From: Methylomonas sp. EFPC3
GTDB taxonomy: Bacteria > Pseudomonadota > Gammaproteobacteria > Methylococcales > Methylomonadaceae
Assembly (NCBI RefSeq): GCF_029643245.1
Contig: NZ_CP116398.1
Span: 1,488,001 to 1,552,000 of the forward strand
Length of the DNA: 64,000 nucleotides
Direction: 5' to 3'
The notes beneath the pieces are model-generated. The model was not told where the DNA came from, ran no database searches, and saw nothing but the letters and a program-made list of their open reading frames with translations. Below, piece after piece: positions 1 to 6,945 of the stretch; the first letter of the stretch is position 1; the number at the start of each line of letters is the position of its first letter. The position numbers were made by a program, and so were the translations under genes.

Positions 1-1
1 T

Positions 2-481
2 GCCGGCTTTGCCGCTGCCGCCAGCCTGCCCTACCTGGCCGATGTGGCGCGGCTGGAGTGGCTTTACCACCGAGCCTACCACGCCGCCGAATCCCCAGTT
101 CCGGCGTTGACGACGTTGCGCGATTTCAACCAGGTCGATTGCGGCGAGTTGACGGCAAAGTTGCATCCTAGCGTCGGTTTGCTCGAATCCGGCTATCCGC
201 TGCTGCCGATCTGGCTCAGCAACCAAGCCGATTATCTCGGCGATCCGCAGGTCAATCTGGATGCGGGCGGTTGCCGGCTGTTAGTGTTTCGGCCCCAGTG
301 GGACGTCGAGATCCGGCCGTTGGCATTGGCGGAATACCGTTGTTTGGCGGCATTGGCCGGCAGAGCGAACTTAACCGCTGCCGTCGGCGCCGCTTTGGCA
401 TGCGACCCGGATTTCGCTGTAGAACCCTGGCTGCTGGCCGGACTGCGCAGCGGTCTGCTGGCCGATATCGTTTTAATGTAA
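2..481 (+). CDS. BufC/HvfC-like DUF2063 protein, 3' part only
   Basis: The reading frame is already open at base 2, so the N-terminal part lies outside the window; about 159 residues are visible. The visible part (ARLEWLYHRAYHA, then LLPIWLSNQ) looks like the C-terminal half of DUF2063 proteins, which are encoded next to DUF692 (BufB/MbnB-like) enzymes and DoxX proteins in bufferin loci. Those loci make ribosomally produced, metal-binding peptides; the DUF2063 protein is thought to act as partner of the DUF692 enzyme. The DoxX gene 14 bp downstream fits this operon. A GTG at base 44 is internal, not the start. The bufferin link is inference, because the precursor and DUF692 genes would lie upstream of the window. 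Confidence 0.72.
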   Translation, partial: AGFAAAASLPYLADVARLEWLYHRAYHAAESPVPALTTLRDFNQVDCGELTAKLHPSVGLLESGYPLLPIWLSNQADYLGDPQVNLDAGGCRLLVFRPQWDVEIRPLALAEYRCLAALAGRANLTAAVGAALACDPDFAVEPWLLAGLRSGLLADIVLM

Positions 482-495
482 CCGAGGTTAAAGCC

Positions 496-972
496 ATGAA
501 TAAGCTGCTTTCGAATCCTGCCCCGGCCGCGCCGGGCAAAGCCGTAAACACATTTTTCCTAAGATTGCGTCACCAGCTGACGCCGCTGGCCGACTTGGTG
601 CTGCGCGCATGGGTCGGCTACGCATTCTGGATTTCGGGTTGGCTCAAGTTGAGCAGTTGGGACAGCACCTTATACTTGTTCCAATTCGAATATGCGGTAC
701 CGCTGTTACCGAGCCCGGCGGCAGCCGTGCTGGCCACGACCATCGAACTGCTGGGGCCGCTGGGCTTGTTTCTGGGCCTGTACGCACGCTCGGCGGCGGC
801 GTTACTGTTCGGTTTCAATATCGTCGCGGTGGTGTCTTATCCGGAACTGGGCGCTGCAGGCCTGGAACAACACCGGACTTGGGGTTTGCTGTTGCTGGTG
901 CTGATGGCGCACGGCCCAGGCAGTTGGTCGGTTGATGCCTGTCTCGCGCAGTTGCGCCGCCGGCCGGATTGA
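496..972 (+). CDS. DoxX family membrane protein
   Basis: A 158-residue inner-membrane protein with about four hydrophobic helices and the DoxX-type opening RAWVGYAFWISGWLKL. It starts 14 bp after the DUF2063 gene at an ATG preceded by GAGG. DoxX-type proteins are regular last members of bufferin loci beside DUF692 and DUF2063 genes, where they may help handle the metal or redox state; the biochemical role is not established. The frame is open upstream to 271, but that extension overlaps the DUF2063 gene and is not membrane-like. Family assignment is fairly sure, role is inferred from neighbours. Confidence 0.75.
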   Translation: MNKLLSNPAPAAPGKAVNTFFLRLRHQLTPLADLVLRAWVGYAFWISGWLKLSSWDSTLYLFQFEYAVPLLPSPAAAVLATTIELLGPLGLFLGLYARSAAALLFGFNIVAVVSYPELGAAGLEQHRTWGLLLLVLMAHGPGSWSVDACLAQLRRRPD

Positions 973-975
973 TGC

Positions 976-1386
976 ATGTCGACTTCAAACGCCCATTTGC
1001 CTCTGTACGGCAAAACCGCGCTGGTGATCAACTCCACTTGTGCCGCAGGCGCGGCCGCCGCTGAAGCGCTGGCTCTGGCCGGCGCCAGAGTCATGTTGAA
1101 TTACCCGGATCGGCGCGACGCCGCGGAGCGGCTGGCGGAACGCATCCGCAACCGCGGCGGCCAAGCCATGGCGTTTCGGGCCGATATTACGCTTCCGGGC
1201 GAGCTGCGCAGCCTGTGCGATGTGCTGCTGGCCTATTGGGGCCAACCGGATCTTGTGGTCGGCGCCGGTTCGCACTTCGTAGCGCTATCGGTGGCTTTGG
1301 GCCCAACCGATCCGCCGGTACTAGCCCTGAGTTATGACGCCGTTGCGGCGTTTTTGGCCGCGGCGGGCGGCGCCAGCCAAACCTAA
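976..1386 (+). CDS. Short SDR-like Rossmann protein, probably a degenerate remnant
   Basis: 136 residues, about half the usual 250 of short-chain dehydrogenases. It matches only the first Rossmann half: a beta strand (KTALVIN), helix, ARVMLNYPDR, then AMAFRADIT and PDLVVGAG. The usual TGxxxGIG cofactor loop is replaced by NSTCAAGAAAAEAL, and there is no SxnYxxxK catalytic motif because the protein ends before it. It starts 3 bp after the DoxX gene and so is likely cotranscribed. It may be a decaying SDR or a small repurposed fold; no enzymatic role can be claimed. Confidence 0.5.
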   Translation: MSTSNAHLPLYGKTALVINSTCAAGAAAAEALALAGARVMLNYPDRRDAAERLAERIRNRGGQAMAFRADITLPGELRSLCDVLLAYWGQPDLVVGAGSHFVALSVALGPTDPPVLALSYDAVAAFLAAAGGASQT

Positions 1387-1464
1387 TCGGAACTTGGCGG
1401 CAAAATCCTTATCACTGAACAACGCAAGCCGTTTGCAATTTAATTTCCGGACCAGAAGGCATCC

Positions 1465-2397
1465 ATGAAAAATTACCACTATCCCAAAATCCCGGCGGCC
1501 GAAATCACGCCAAAACACTTATTTCAAGCCCGCCGCAAATTCTTGCAAACGGCGGGCGGCGCGGCGTTGGCGGCGCTGTTACCGCAACCGCTATGGGCGG
1601 CGGGCGGCTTCGGCGAGATCAAAAAGTCGGAATTCAATGCCGACGAATCTTTGACGCCGTTGCAGTCGGTCACCAGCTATAACAATTTTTACGAATTCGG
1701 CACCGGCAAGGACGATCCGGCCGCCCGCGCCGGCAGCTTAAAGACCCGGCCCTGGACTGTCAGCATCGAGGGCGAAGTCAAGAAACCTGTCACCTTCGAT
1801 ATCGACCAAATCTTGAAAATGGCACCGCTGGAGGAACGGATTTACCGCCTGCGTTGCGTCGAAGCCTGGTCGATGGTGATTCCCTGGCTGGGATTTCCGC
1901 TGGCCGAATTGATCAAACGTGCGGAGCCGACCGGCAAGGCCAAGTACGTCGAGTTCGTCAGCCTGCACGATCCGCAGCAGATGCCCGGCCAGAAATCGGC
2001 GGTATTGGAATGGCCTTACCGCGAAGGCCTGCGCCTGGACGAAGCCATGCATCCGCTGACGCTACTGACCGTCGGTTTGTACGGCGAGGTGCTGCCGCCG
2101 CAAAACGGCGCACCGGTGCGGATCGTGGTACCGTGGAAGTACGGGTTCAAAAGCGCCAAATCGATAGTCGCGATCCGCTTCCTGGAACAACAGCCCACCA
2201 CCAGTTGGATGCAGGCCGGCCCCAGGGAATACGGATTTTACGCCAACGTCAATCCGGAGGTGGACCATCCGCGCTGGAGCCAGGCCAAGGAACGCCGCAT
2301 CGGCGAATTCCTGAAACGCAAGACCCTGATGTTCAATGGCTACGCCGAACAGGTCGCGCCGCTATACGCCGGCATGGACCTGGCCCGCTACTTTTGA
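1465..2397 (+). CDS. msrP: MsrP, periplasmic protein-methionine-sulfoxide reductase, catalytic subunit
   Basis: Molybdopterin enzyme (formerly YedY) that reduces oxidised methionines in periplasmic proteins, with electrons from MsrQ. Its 310 residues are near the family length. A twin-arginine signal is visible (RRKFLQ at residues 23-28, followed by an Ala-rich hydrophobic stretch), as expected for export of a folded Mo-cofactor protein. The likely molybdenum ligand is Cys131 in [14 protein letters not shown]; the [22 protein letters not shown] C-terminal region is also typical. The ATG at 1465 follows GAAGG. The msrQ gene begins 3 bp downstream. In E. coli the pair responds to HOCl; no regulator gene is visible here. 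Confidence 0.93.
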   Translation: MKNYHYPKIPAAEITPKHLFQARRKFLQTAGGAALAALLPQPLWAAGGFGEIKKSEFNADESLTPLQSVTSYNNFYEFGTGKDDPAARAGSLKTRPWTVSIEGEVKKPVTFDIDQILKMAPLEERIYRLRCVEAWSMVIPWLGFPLAELIKRAEPTGKAKYVEFVSLHDPQQMPGQKSAVLEWPYREGLRLDEAMHPLTLLTVGLYGEVLPPQNGAPVRIVVPWKYGFKSAKSIVAIRFLEQQPTTSWMQAGPREYGFYANVNPEVDHPRWSQAKERRIGEFLKRKTLMFNGYAEQVAPLYAGMDLARYF

Positions 2398-2400
2398 CCT

Positions 2401-3039
2401 ATGGCTGAGGTATCGCTGAACGGCAAAGCCCTCACCGGCATAAAAATCTTGGCGTTTTGCCTGGCCTTGCTGCCCTTGGGAAAATTGGGCGTCAACGCCT
2501 ATCTGGACAATTTGGGCGCCAATCCGATCGAAAAAATCACCCACGTTACCGGTTTCTGGACCCTGACCTTACTGATGGTGACCTTGGCGGCGACGCCGCT
2601 GCGCCGGCTGTCGGGCTGGAACTGGCCGATCCGGCTGCGGCGCATGCTCGGCTTGTTCGCGTTCAGCTACGGTAGCCTGCATCTGCTGGCTTATTTGGTA
2701 CTGGACCAGTTCTTCGATTGGGACGCCATCGCCCAGGACATCGCCAAGCGGCCTTATATCACGGTGGGTTTTCCGGCCTTTCTGTTGATGGTTCCGTTGG
2801 CGGTGACGTCCACCGATCAAATGCTGCGCCGGCTGGGCGGCAAAAATTGGCTGCGCTTGCATCGTCTGGTCTACCCTTGCGCAATCGGCGGTGTCGTTCA
2901 TTATTGGTGGCTGGTGAAAAAAGACTTGAGCAATCCGCTTGCCTTCGCCTCGGTTTTGGCGATACTGCTTGGCGTCCGCGTCGCCTACCGGCTCGGCGGA
3001 CCACTTTTTCGGCGACCTAAGCCGGCCCGGTCAACCTGA
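2401..3039 (+). CDS. msrQ: MsrQ, heme b membrane subunit of the methionine-sulfoxide reductase system
   Basis: 212-residue integral membrane protein (formerly YedZ) of the ferric-reductase-like transmembrane family, which carries electrons from the quinone or flavin pool to MsrP. About six hydrophobic helices are visible; candidate heme-ligand histidines lie in FSYGSLHLLAYL and in RLHRLVYPCAIGGVVHYWW. It sits 3 bp after msrP, so the two are surely cotranscribed and possibly translationally coupled. Length and motif order are normal for the family. Confidence 0.92.
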   Translation: MAEVSLNGKALTGIKILAFCLALLPLGKLGVNAYLDNLGANPIEKITHVTGFWTLTLLMVTLAATPLRRLSGWNWPIRLRRMLGLFAFSYGSLHLLAYLVLDQFFDWDAIAQDIAKRPYITVGFPAFLLMVPLAVTSTDQMLRRLGGKNWLRLHRLVYPCAIGGVVHYWWLVKKDLSNPLAFASVLAILLGVRVAYRLGGPLFRRPKPARST

Positions 3040-3057
3040 TTTTTAACTAACGCCCCC

Positions 3058-3471
3058 TTGAACCCGATCCGCGATTACCTGTTCGTCTACGGCAGCCTGC
3101 GCCGAAAATCCGGTGCTTGCGCCAACCATCCGCTGTTGGCCCACTGCGAGTGGGTCGGCCCGGCGACGCTGGCCGGCCGGCTTTATCGTTTGGACGGCTA
3201 TCCGGGCGCAGTCGACGCCGGCTGCGGCCGGGTCCACGGCGAAGTCTACCGTCTGCGCAAAGGCCGGCGCACGCTGGCAGCACTGGACCGCTACGAAGAA
3301 TGCACTCGGCATTTTCCGCCGCCGCACGAATACCGCCGGGTGCGGCGTCCGGTGCGTTTGGCCGGCCGGCGGGTTTTGTCGGCCTGGGTTTACCTTTACA
3401 ATCGCCCGACTGCCGGCTTGCGCGCCATCGCCGGCGGCGATTATTTTCTTCAATTTCAGGAACAGGCATGA
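3058..3471 (+). CDS. Gamma-glutamylcyclotransferase-like (GGCT/AIG2) protein
   Basis: 137 residues beginning DYLFVYGSLRR, the substrate-loop signature of the GGCT/YtfP fold, with ALDRYEEC in the middle and a WVYLYN strand near the end; the acidic residues expected around the catalytic site occur in LDRYEE. Such proteins release 5-oxoproline from gamma-glutamyl amines or act as gamma-glutamylamine cyclotransferases; the substrate here is unknown. The start is a TTG at 3058, 18 bp after msrQ; no ATG fits the fold. Its stop overlaps the dtd start (ATGA), so translation is coupled to dtd. Confidence 0.78.
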   Translation: MNPIRDYLFVYGSLRRKSGACANHPLLAHCEWVGPATLAGRLYRLDGYPGAVDAGCGRVHGEVYRLRKGRRTLAALDRYEECTRHFPPPHEYRRVRRPVRLAGRRVLSAWVYLYNRPTAGLRAIAGGDYFLQFQEQA

Positions 3472-3920
3472 TCAGCGTCATCCAACGCGTCACCCAAGCC
3501 AAAGTCACGGTCGACGGCATCGATATCGGGGTTATCGGCCCCGGCATCATGGCGTTATTAGCGGTGGAAAAAGCCGACACCCCTAAGCAAGCCGATCGCC
3601 TACTGGAGCGAATTCTGAATTACCGGATATTCGCCGATGCCGACGACAAGATGAATCTGAGCTTGCGCGATATTAACGGCGGCCTGCTGTTGGTGCCGCA
3701 ATTCACGCTGGCCGCCGACACCGATAGCGGCAATCGCCCCAGCTTTGCGACAGCCGCGCCGCCGGCAATGGGCCGGGAATTGTTCGAATACGCCCGGCAC
3801 CGGGCCACGGCAATTTACCCGCATTGCCAATTCGGCCGCTTCGGCGCCGACATGAAAGTCTCTTTGGTCAACGACGGCCCGGTGACTTTTACCCTGCGTT
3901 GCCAGGATAAAACCCGCTAA
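3468..3920 (+). CDS. dtd: D-aminoacyl-tRNA deacylase
   Basis: Cytosolic quality-control enzyme that hydrolyses D-amino acids (and glycine on tRNA-Ala) from mischarged tRNA. 150 residues, the normal size. The N-terminus MISVIQRVTQAKVTVDG and the conserved pair LLVPQFTLAADT (SQFTL-type motif, here with P) and GRFGADMKVSLVNDGPVTF (the Gly-cisPro-type region, here NDGPVT) identify it. The ATG at 3468 overlaps the previous stop; the frame is open further upstream but only as a shadow of that gene. Confidence 0.94.
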   Translation: MISVIQRVTQAKVTVDGIDIGVIGPGIMALLAVEKADTPKQADRLLERILNYRIFADADDKMNLSLRDINGGLLLVPQFTLAADTDSGNRPSFATAAPPAMGRELFEYARHRATAIYPHCQFGRFGADMKVSLVNDGPVTFTLRCQDKTR

Positions 3921-4118
3921 ACGCCGGGTACCCAGGCGGAATTTCCAGCGGCCCAAGTTTACGTGGGTCAGTAAACTTCACCGCTATTCGAATGACTGCA
4001 AACGCGGGGCGATTTATGCTGCAAAAAATAAACTATGTTAAATAACTCAATTTAATTTGCCGCACAGCCTGCTTACTACTAAAATCCTGTCACCTTAACC
4101 CACCATAGAGAGATACTC

Positions 4119-4688
4119 ATGAAGAATCGTCATTTATTGCTGGCCATGATACTGCCTGCGTTGTTTGCCCTCAGCGGCTGCGAATCGGCGAAACCGGTCG
4201 ACGAGACCAATGCCCAGCCCGCCGAAGTGGCCCCTGCCGCAGTAGCGCCGACGCCTGCTCCGGTTCCTGCCGCGGCGCCGGTGCCGGCAGTAAATCCCGA
4301 CCATTGCGCCAAACACAAAGCCGATGCGTCGCACGACTGCGAAGCGCATTGCAAAAAAAGTAAAGGCAAAAAAGATAAAGCCTGTCTGAAACACTGCGCC
4401 GACAAAGCCTTGGCCGACCACGATTGCGCAAAACATTGCGCCGACCATCCGCACGCCAAAGATGCGGTCTGCGCCAAACATTGCGCGGGCGATGCCAACG
4501 CCAAACCTCACGAATGCGGCAGCGAGCACTGTGCGCACCACGAAGCCGACGCGGCCAAACATTGCGACGCCGGCCATTGCGCCCACCACAAAGGCGCAGC
4601 CGCCCATGAATGCGGCGCCGAACATTGCCAAAAACACGGCGGTAACATGGCAGACTGCTGCGGCAGTGGCCATAAATGCGATAAGTAA
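4119..4688 (+). CDS. Cys/His-rich lipoprotein, probable metal-binding protein
   Basis: 189 residues with a lipoprotein signal (lipobox LSGC, Cys21), a Pro/Ala-rich tether (residues about 31-60) and then a low-complexity region to the end with roughly 18 Cys and 22 His by hand count. The HC pair recurs nine times in settings such as AKHC, SEHC, AGHC and CAHH, and the tail has CC and HKC. Such a density of soft ligands fits binding of copper, zinc or another transition metal at the cell surface or in the periplasm. No known family was recognised. It stands alone, with RBS-like AGAGAG and a 198-bp leader region. Codon use looks like that of its neighbours. It may work with the metal-related genes at the window start, but that is inference. 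Confidence 0.8.
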   Translation: MKNRHLLLAMILPALFALSGCESAKPVDETNAQPAEVAPAAVAPTPAPVPAAAPVPAVNPDHCAKHKADASHDCEAHCKKSKGKKDKACLKHCADKALADHDCAKHCADHPHAKDAVCAKHCAGDANAKPHECGSEHCAHHEADAAKHCDAGHCAHHKGAAAHECGAEHCQKHGGNMADCCGSGHKCDK

Positions 4689-4697
4689 TCCATTCCT

Positions 4698-4736
4698 CGG
4701 CCGGAGAAAGCGCTAAACGGCGCTTTCCCCCGGCCG
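4698..4736 (+). terminator. Stem-loop after the Cys/His-rich lipoprotein gene
   Basis: Ten bases after the stop, CGGCCGG (4698-4704) pairs with CCGGCCG (4730-4736) and GAAAGCGC (4706-4713) pairs with GCGCTTTC (4720-4727), giving a long GC-rich hairpin followed only by CTCTT. The stem is strong, the U-run poor. Confidence 0.55.
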
Positions 4737-4870
4737 CTCTTCCCACAAATCAATTCGGTTCACAGCGGCTCGGCGCAAGTACCGCAATCCTGATCCGGCC
4801 CGGACCCACGGCGCCAGCGGACAAGCACTTTATCACCACTGTGCCCGGTCGCAGCAATAGCACGTCAGAC

Positions 4871-4906
4871 AAAAAAAAGGACCGGTAGCCCATTGGGTAC
4901 CGATCC
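4871..4906 (-). terminator. Intrinsic terminator on the minus strand
   Basis: Read on the minus strand, GGATCGGTACCC, a short AAT loop and GGGCTACCGGTCC form a stem with one bulge, followed at once by eight T. This is a textbook Rho-independent terminator. It lies about 190 bp beyond the stop of the CXXCH membrane protein, so it may end that transcript or a separate small RNA. The rest of the 411-bp space 4689-5099 holds no ORF I can support. Confidence 0.75.
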
Positions 4907-5099
4907 AGGCAGGAGCCACGAGGTTCTAAGGAAGAAACAGATCGAATCGACGCAAGCCAACGCGATAACCCGATCGCTGTTTAAGATGGGGCTCGATCGA
5001 TAAAGTTCAATAGCTTTGCATATTTATAAAATTTTTTTCAAGTTGCTATCGAAGCCCGCCGCACTGCAAAGCGGCGCGATCTTAGTCCGGCGCTCGGTC

Positions 5100-5831
5100 T
5101 CAAGCAGCCACGTCTTTACGGAAAAACCACATCTGGTAGATGCTCAGTAAAATTTGCACGCCCATCGACAGCCCCATCAGCGCGCCGCTCAACACGACCA
5201 CGTAGGCGAAACTGGAGATCGATTTGGTGATGAACCACGACAGCACGTCCAGCAACATCGCCGCAAACGGAATCACCACCGCTACCCGTTTGACGTAAAT
5301 GTTGATGTCGCACAGCAAAAAGATCTTGCCGATAAAAAACAGGATGAAGGCAATACCAAACAAATGGATGTGCGAGACCCTGACCAATACCGGCACCGAA
5401 GCGCCGCCGGAATGCGCCACTTCCGAGACACCGGCAAAGTTAGTCAAATTGGGTAAGGACGGATTCACCGCCGGATTGTGGCAATGCACGCAATCGCGGT
5501 TCAGAATCGGCGCGACGTCCTTTTCGTAACCGTTTTGTTCGGCGCCGTCGTGTATCCATTTCATGATGACTTCCTTGTCGCTTTGGTACTTCAGATTCGG
5601 CGCCATGATGCCGTTGATGGCCGAGCCGAGCCGGGTCTGGTTATTGGAGCCGTGGTACATAATGACAATGTCTTCGATCGACAAACCCGGCTTGCCGTCG
5701 CGGCCCTGGTGGGTGTAGTACATATTGATCAGCGCCACGATGTAGCCTAGACCGATAGTCAACAGAAACACGGTATTCAAAATTCTTTCGCTGACGGAAA
5801 TGTCTTTGAAACGGGCATAAGGTTTTGGCAT
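5100..5831 (-). CDS. Membrane protein with one c-type heme motif (CXXCH), function unknown
   Basis: 243 residues. One hydrophobic helix near the N-terminus (about residues 17-37), a polar domain of about 110 residues containing CVHCH at 114-118 (DCVHCHNPAVNPSLPNL), then three or four hydrophobic helices from about 150 to the end. The single CXXCH with a following Asn-Pro-rich loop suggests a periplasmic monoheme domain on a membrane anchor, that is, an electron-transfer protein. I cannot place it in a named family. It is a single gene on the minus strand with a promoter region of 226 bp behind it. Confidence 0.7.
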   Translation of the reverse strand: MPKPYARFKDISVSERILNTVFLLTIGLGYIVALINMYYTHQGRDGKPGLSIEDIVIMYHGSNNQTRLGSAINGIMAPNLKYQSDKEVIMKWIHDGAEQNGYEKDVAPILNRDCVHCHNPAVNPSLPNLTNFAGVSEVAHSGGASVPVLVRVSHIHLFGIAFILFFIGKIFLLCDINIYVKRVAVVIPFAAMLLDVLSWFITKSISSFAYVVVLSGALMGLSMGVQILLSIYQMWFFRKDVAA

Positions 5832-6057
5832 TTAAATTCGGTCCATTGAAATTGAAATCCGGCTCCGCAAAAAAGCCGGTGTTTTGGCAGCGGCCCGACA
5901 ACAGCCTCTGGGTCTGTCGCAGTTTAACAGCTACATCATCTGCGTATTTCTCGGTATTGTGCATCAGCCAAACCGAACAAAATGTCCGCCAACTAGCCGA
6001 TCAATTGGTTCCGGATCGGATCGACATTCATCGTTCCCCAGTCAGTCGGATTTATTA

Positions 6058-6777
6058 CTAGAAGTTGACGAACAACGACGCCATGCCCAAATGGTGCATC
6101 TTGGCATCGCGGTGGTTGGCATCGTCGAGGTACTGGTTCAAGTAACCCAGTTCGGCCCGAACGTTTTTGTTGAAATTCCAGCCGAGGCCGCTGAAGGCCC
6201 GGTTTTGGTCGAAGCCGGATTTGCCGCCCCAGGCGGTGGTGTTAACCCGATAAAACGCTTCGTCCCAGGCGATGAAGCTCAGCCGCGGCTCGAAATCGAA
6301 CGGATGCATGAATTTGATCATCTGCCGCGGCCGCTCGCGGACTTGGTCGCCGCGCAGGAAATTGGTTTCCCACATGGTGCGGAAGGTGAAGGTGCCGATG
6401 TCGGTGGGCAGGATGTAGCGAAACGCCGGCCAAATATCCTGTTGCGCGATATAAGGCTTACCGATGTTCTGGGTCGGCAGCCAGGTATAACCGGCCCAGA
6501 TCGTGGCCCGGTCGCTCAACGAGTAACCGACCGCGGAACGGACCATGCCCTGATACCAATGCCCCCAGTTGCCGTCGAAACGCGACTGCCCTTCCAGCCA
6601 GATGCGGCCTTTCTCCAACGACGGGTCGACCGCTTTGAGACTGCCTTCGCCGACGATTTGCAGCCAAGCGCCGGTATCTTCCGCCAATTCACCGGCATGC
6701 GCCAAAGCCGCACTGGCCGCTGTGAACATAAACAAGATGATTTTCAACCAATTGCGAGGATAAGAGTGTTCGGCCAT
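6058..6777 (-). CDS. DUF2490-type outer-membrane protein
   Basis: 239 residues with a Sec signal (WLKIILFMFTAASAALAHA) and alternating aromatic beta strands ending in an aromatic residue (MASLFVNF), as in outer-membrane barrels. Motifs LEGQSRF, LSDRATIWAGYTWLP and YRIN-like strands match DUF2490 proteins, whose function is unknown. The ATG at 6777 is preferred because the signal peptide begins there; the longer frame to 6921 adds a non-signal-like extension. It follows sulP on the same strand after 168 bp containing a stem-loop, so it may be read at a reduced level from the sulP promoter. Confidence 0.75.
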   Translation of the reverse strand: MAEHSYPRNWLKIILFMFTAASAALAHAGELAEDTGAWLQIVGEGSLKAVDPSLEKGRIWLEGQSRFDGNWGHWYQGMVRSAVGYSLSDRATIWAGYTWLPTQNIGKPYIAQQDIWPAFRYILPTDIGTFTFRTMWETNFLRGDQVRERPRQMIKFMHPFDFEPRLSFIAWDEAFYRVNTTAWGGKSGFDQNRAFSGLGWNFNKNVRAELGYLNQYLDDANHRDAKMHHLGMASLFVNF

Positions 6778-6902
6778 CGCTTTGCTCCAGATCGAATTCC
6801 AGTGATTGCAAGACAAAACTCGGGCGTAGCCGGCCGCTCCGGGGCCAGCATTGGAGTATTGTCTGCGGTGATTGCGGTTTGGCCCGGTGGGCCGATGATG
6901 CT

Positions 6903-6933
6903 CCGGCACCGCCCGAAACACGGACGGTGCCGG
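6903..6933 (-). other. Stem-loop between sulP and the DUF2490 gene
   Basis: CCGGCACCG (6903-6911) pairs perfectly with CGGTGCCGG (6925-6933), extended by CCG/CGG inside. It starts 13 bp past the sulP stop. There is no T-run on the minus side, so it is more likely an RNA-stabilising or attenuating structure than a full terminator. Confidence 0.45.
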
Positions 6934-6945
6934 CCTGTTAGCGCG

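Noticed and set aside
4871-4960. Possible riboswitch or CsrB-like RNA, because of several GGA motifs
   Set aside because: No match to any riboswitch core I know, and too few GGA-in-loop motifs for a CsrA sponge; only the terminator is supported.
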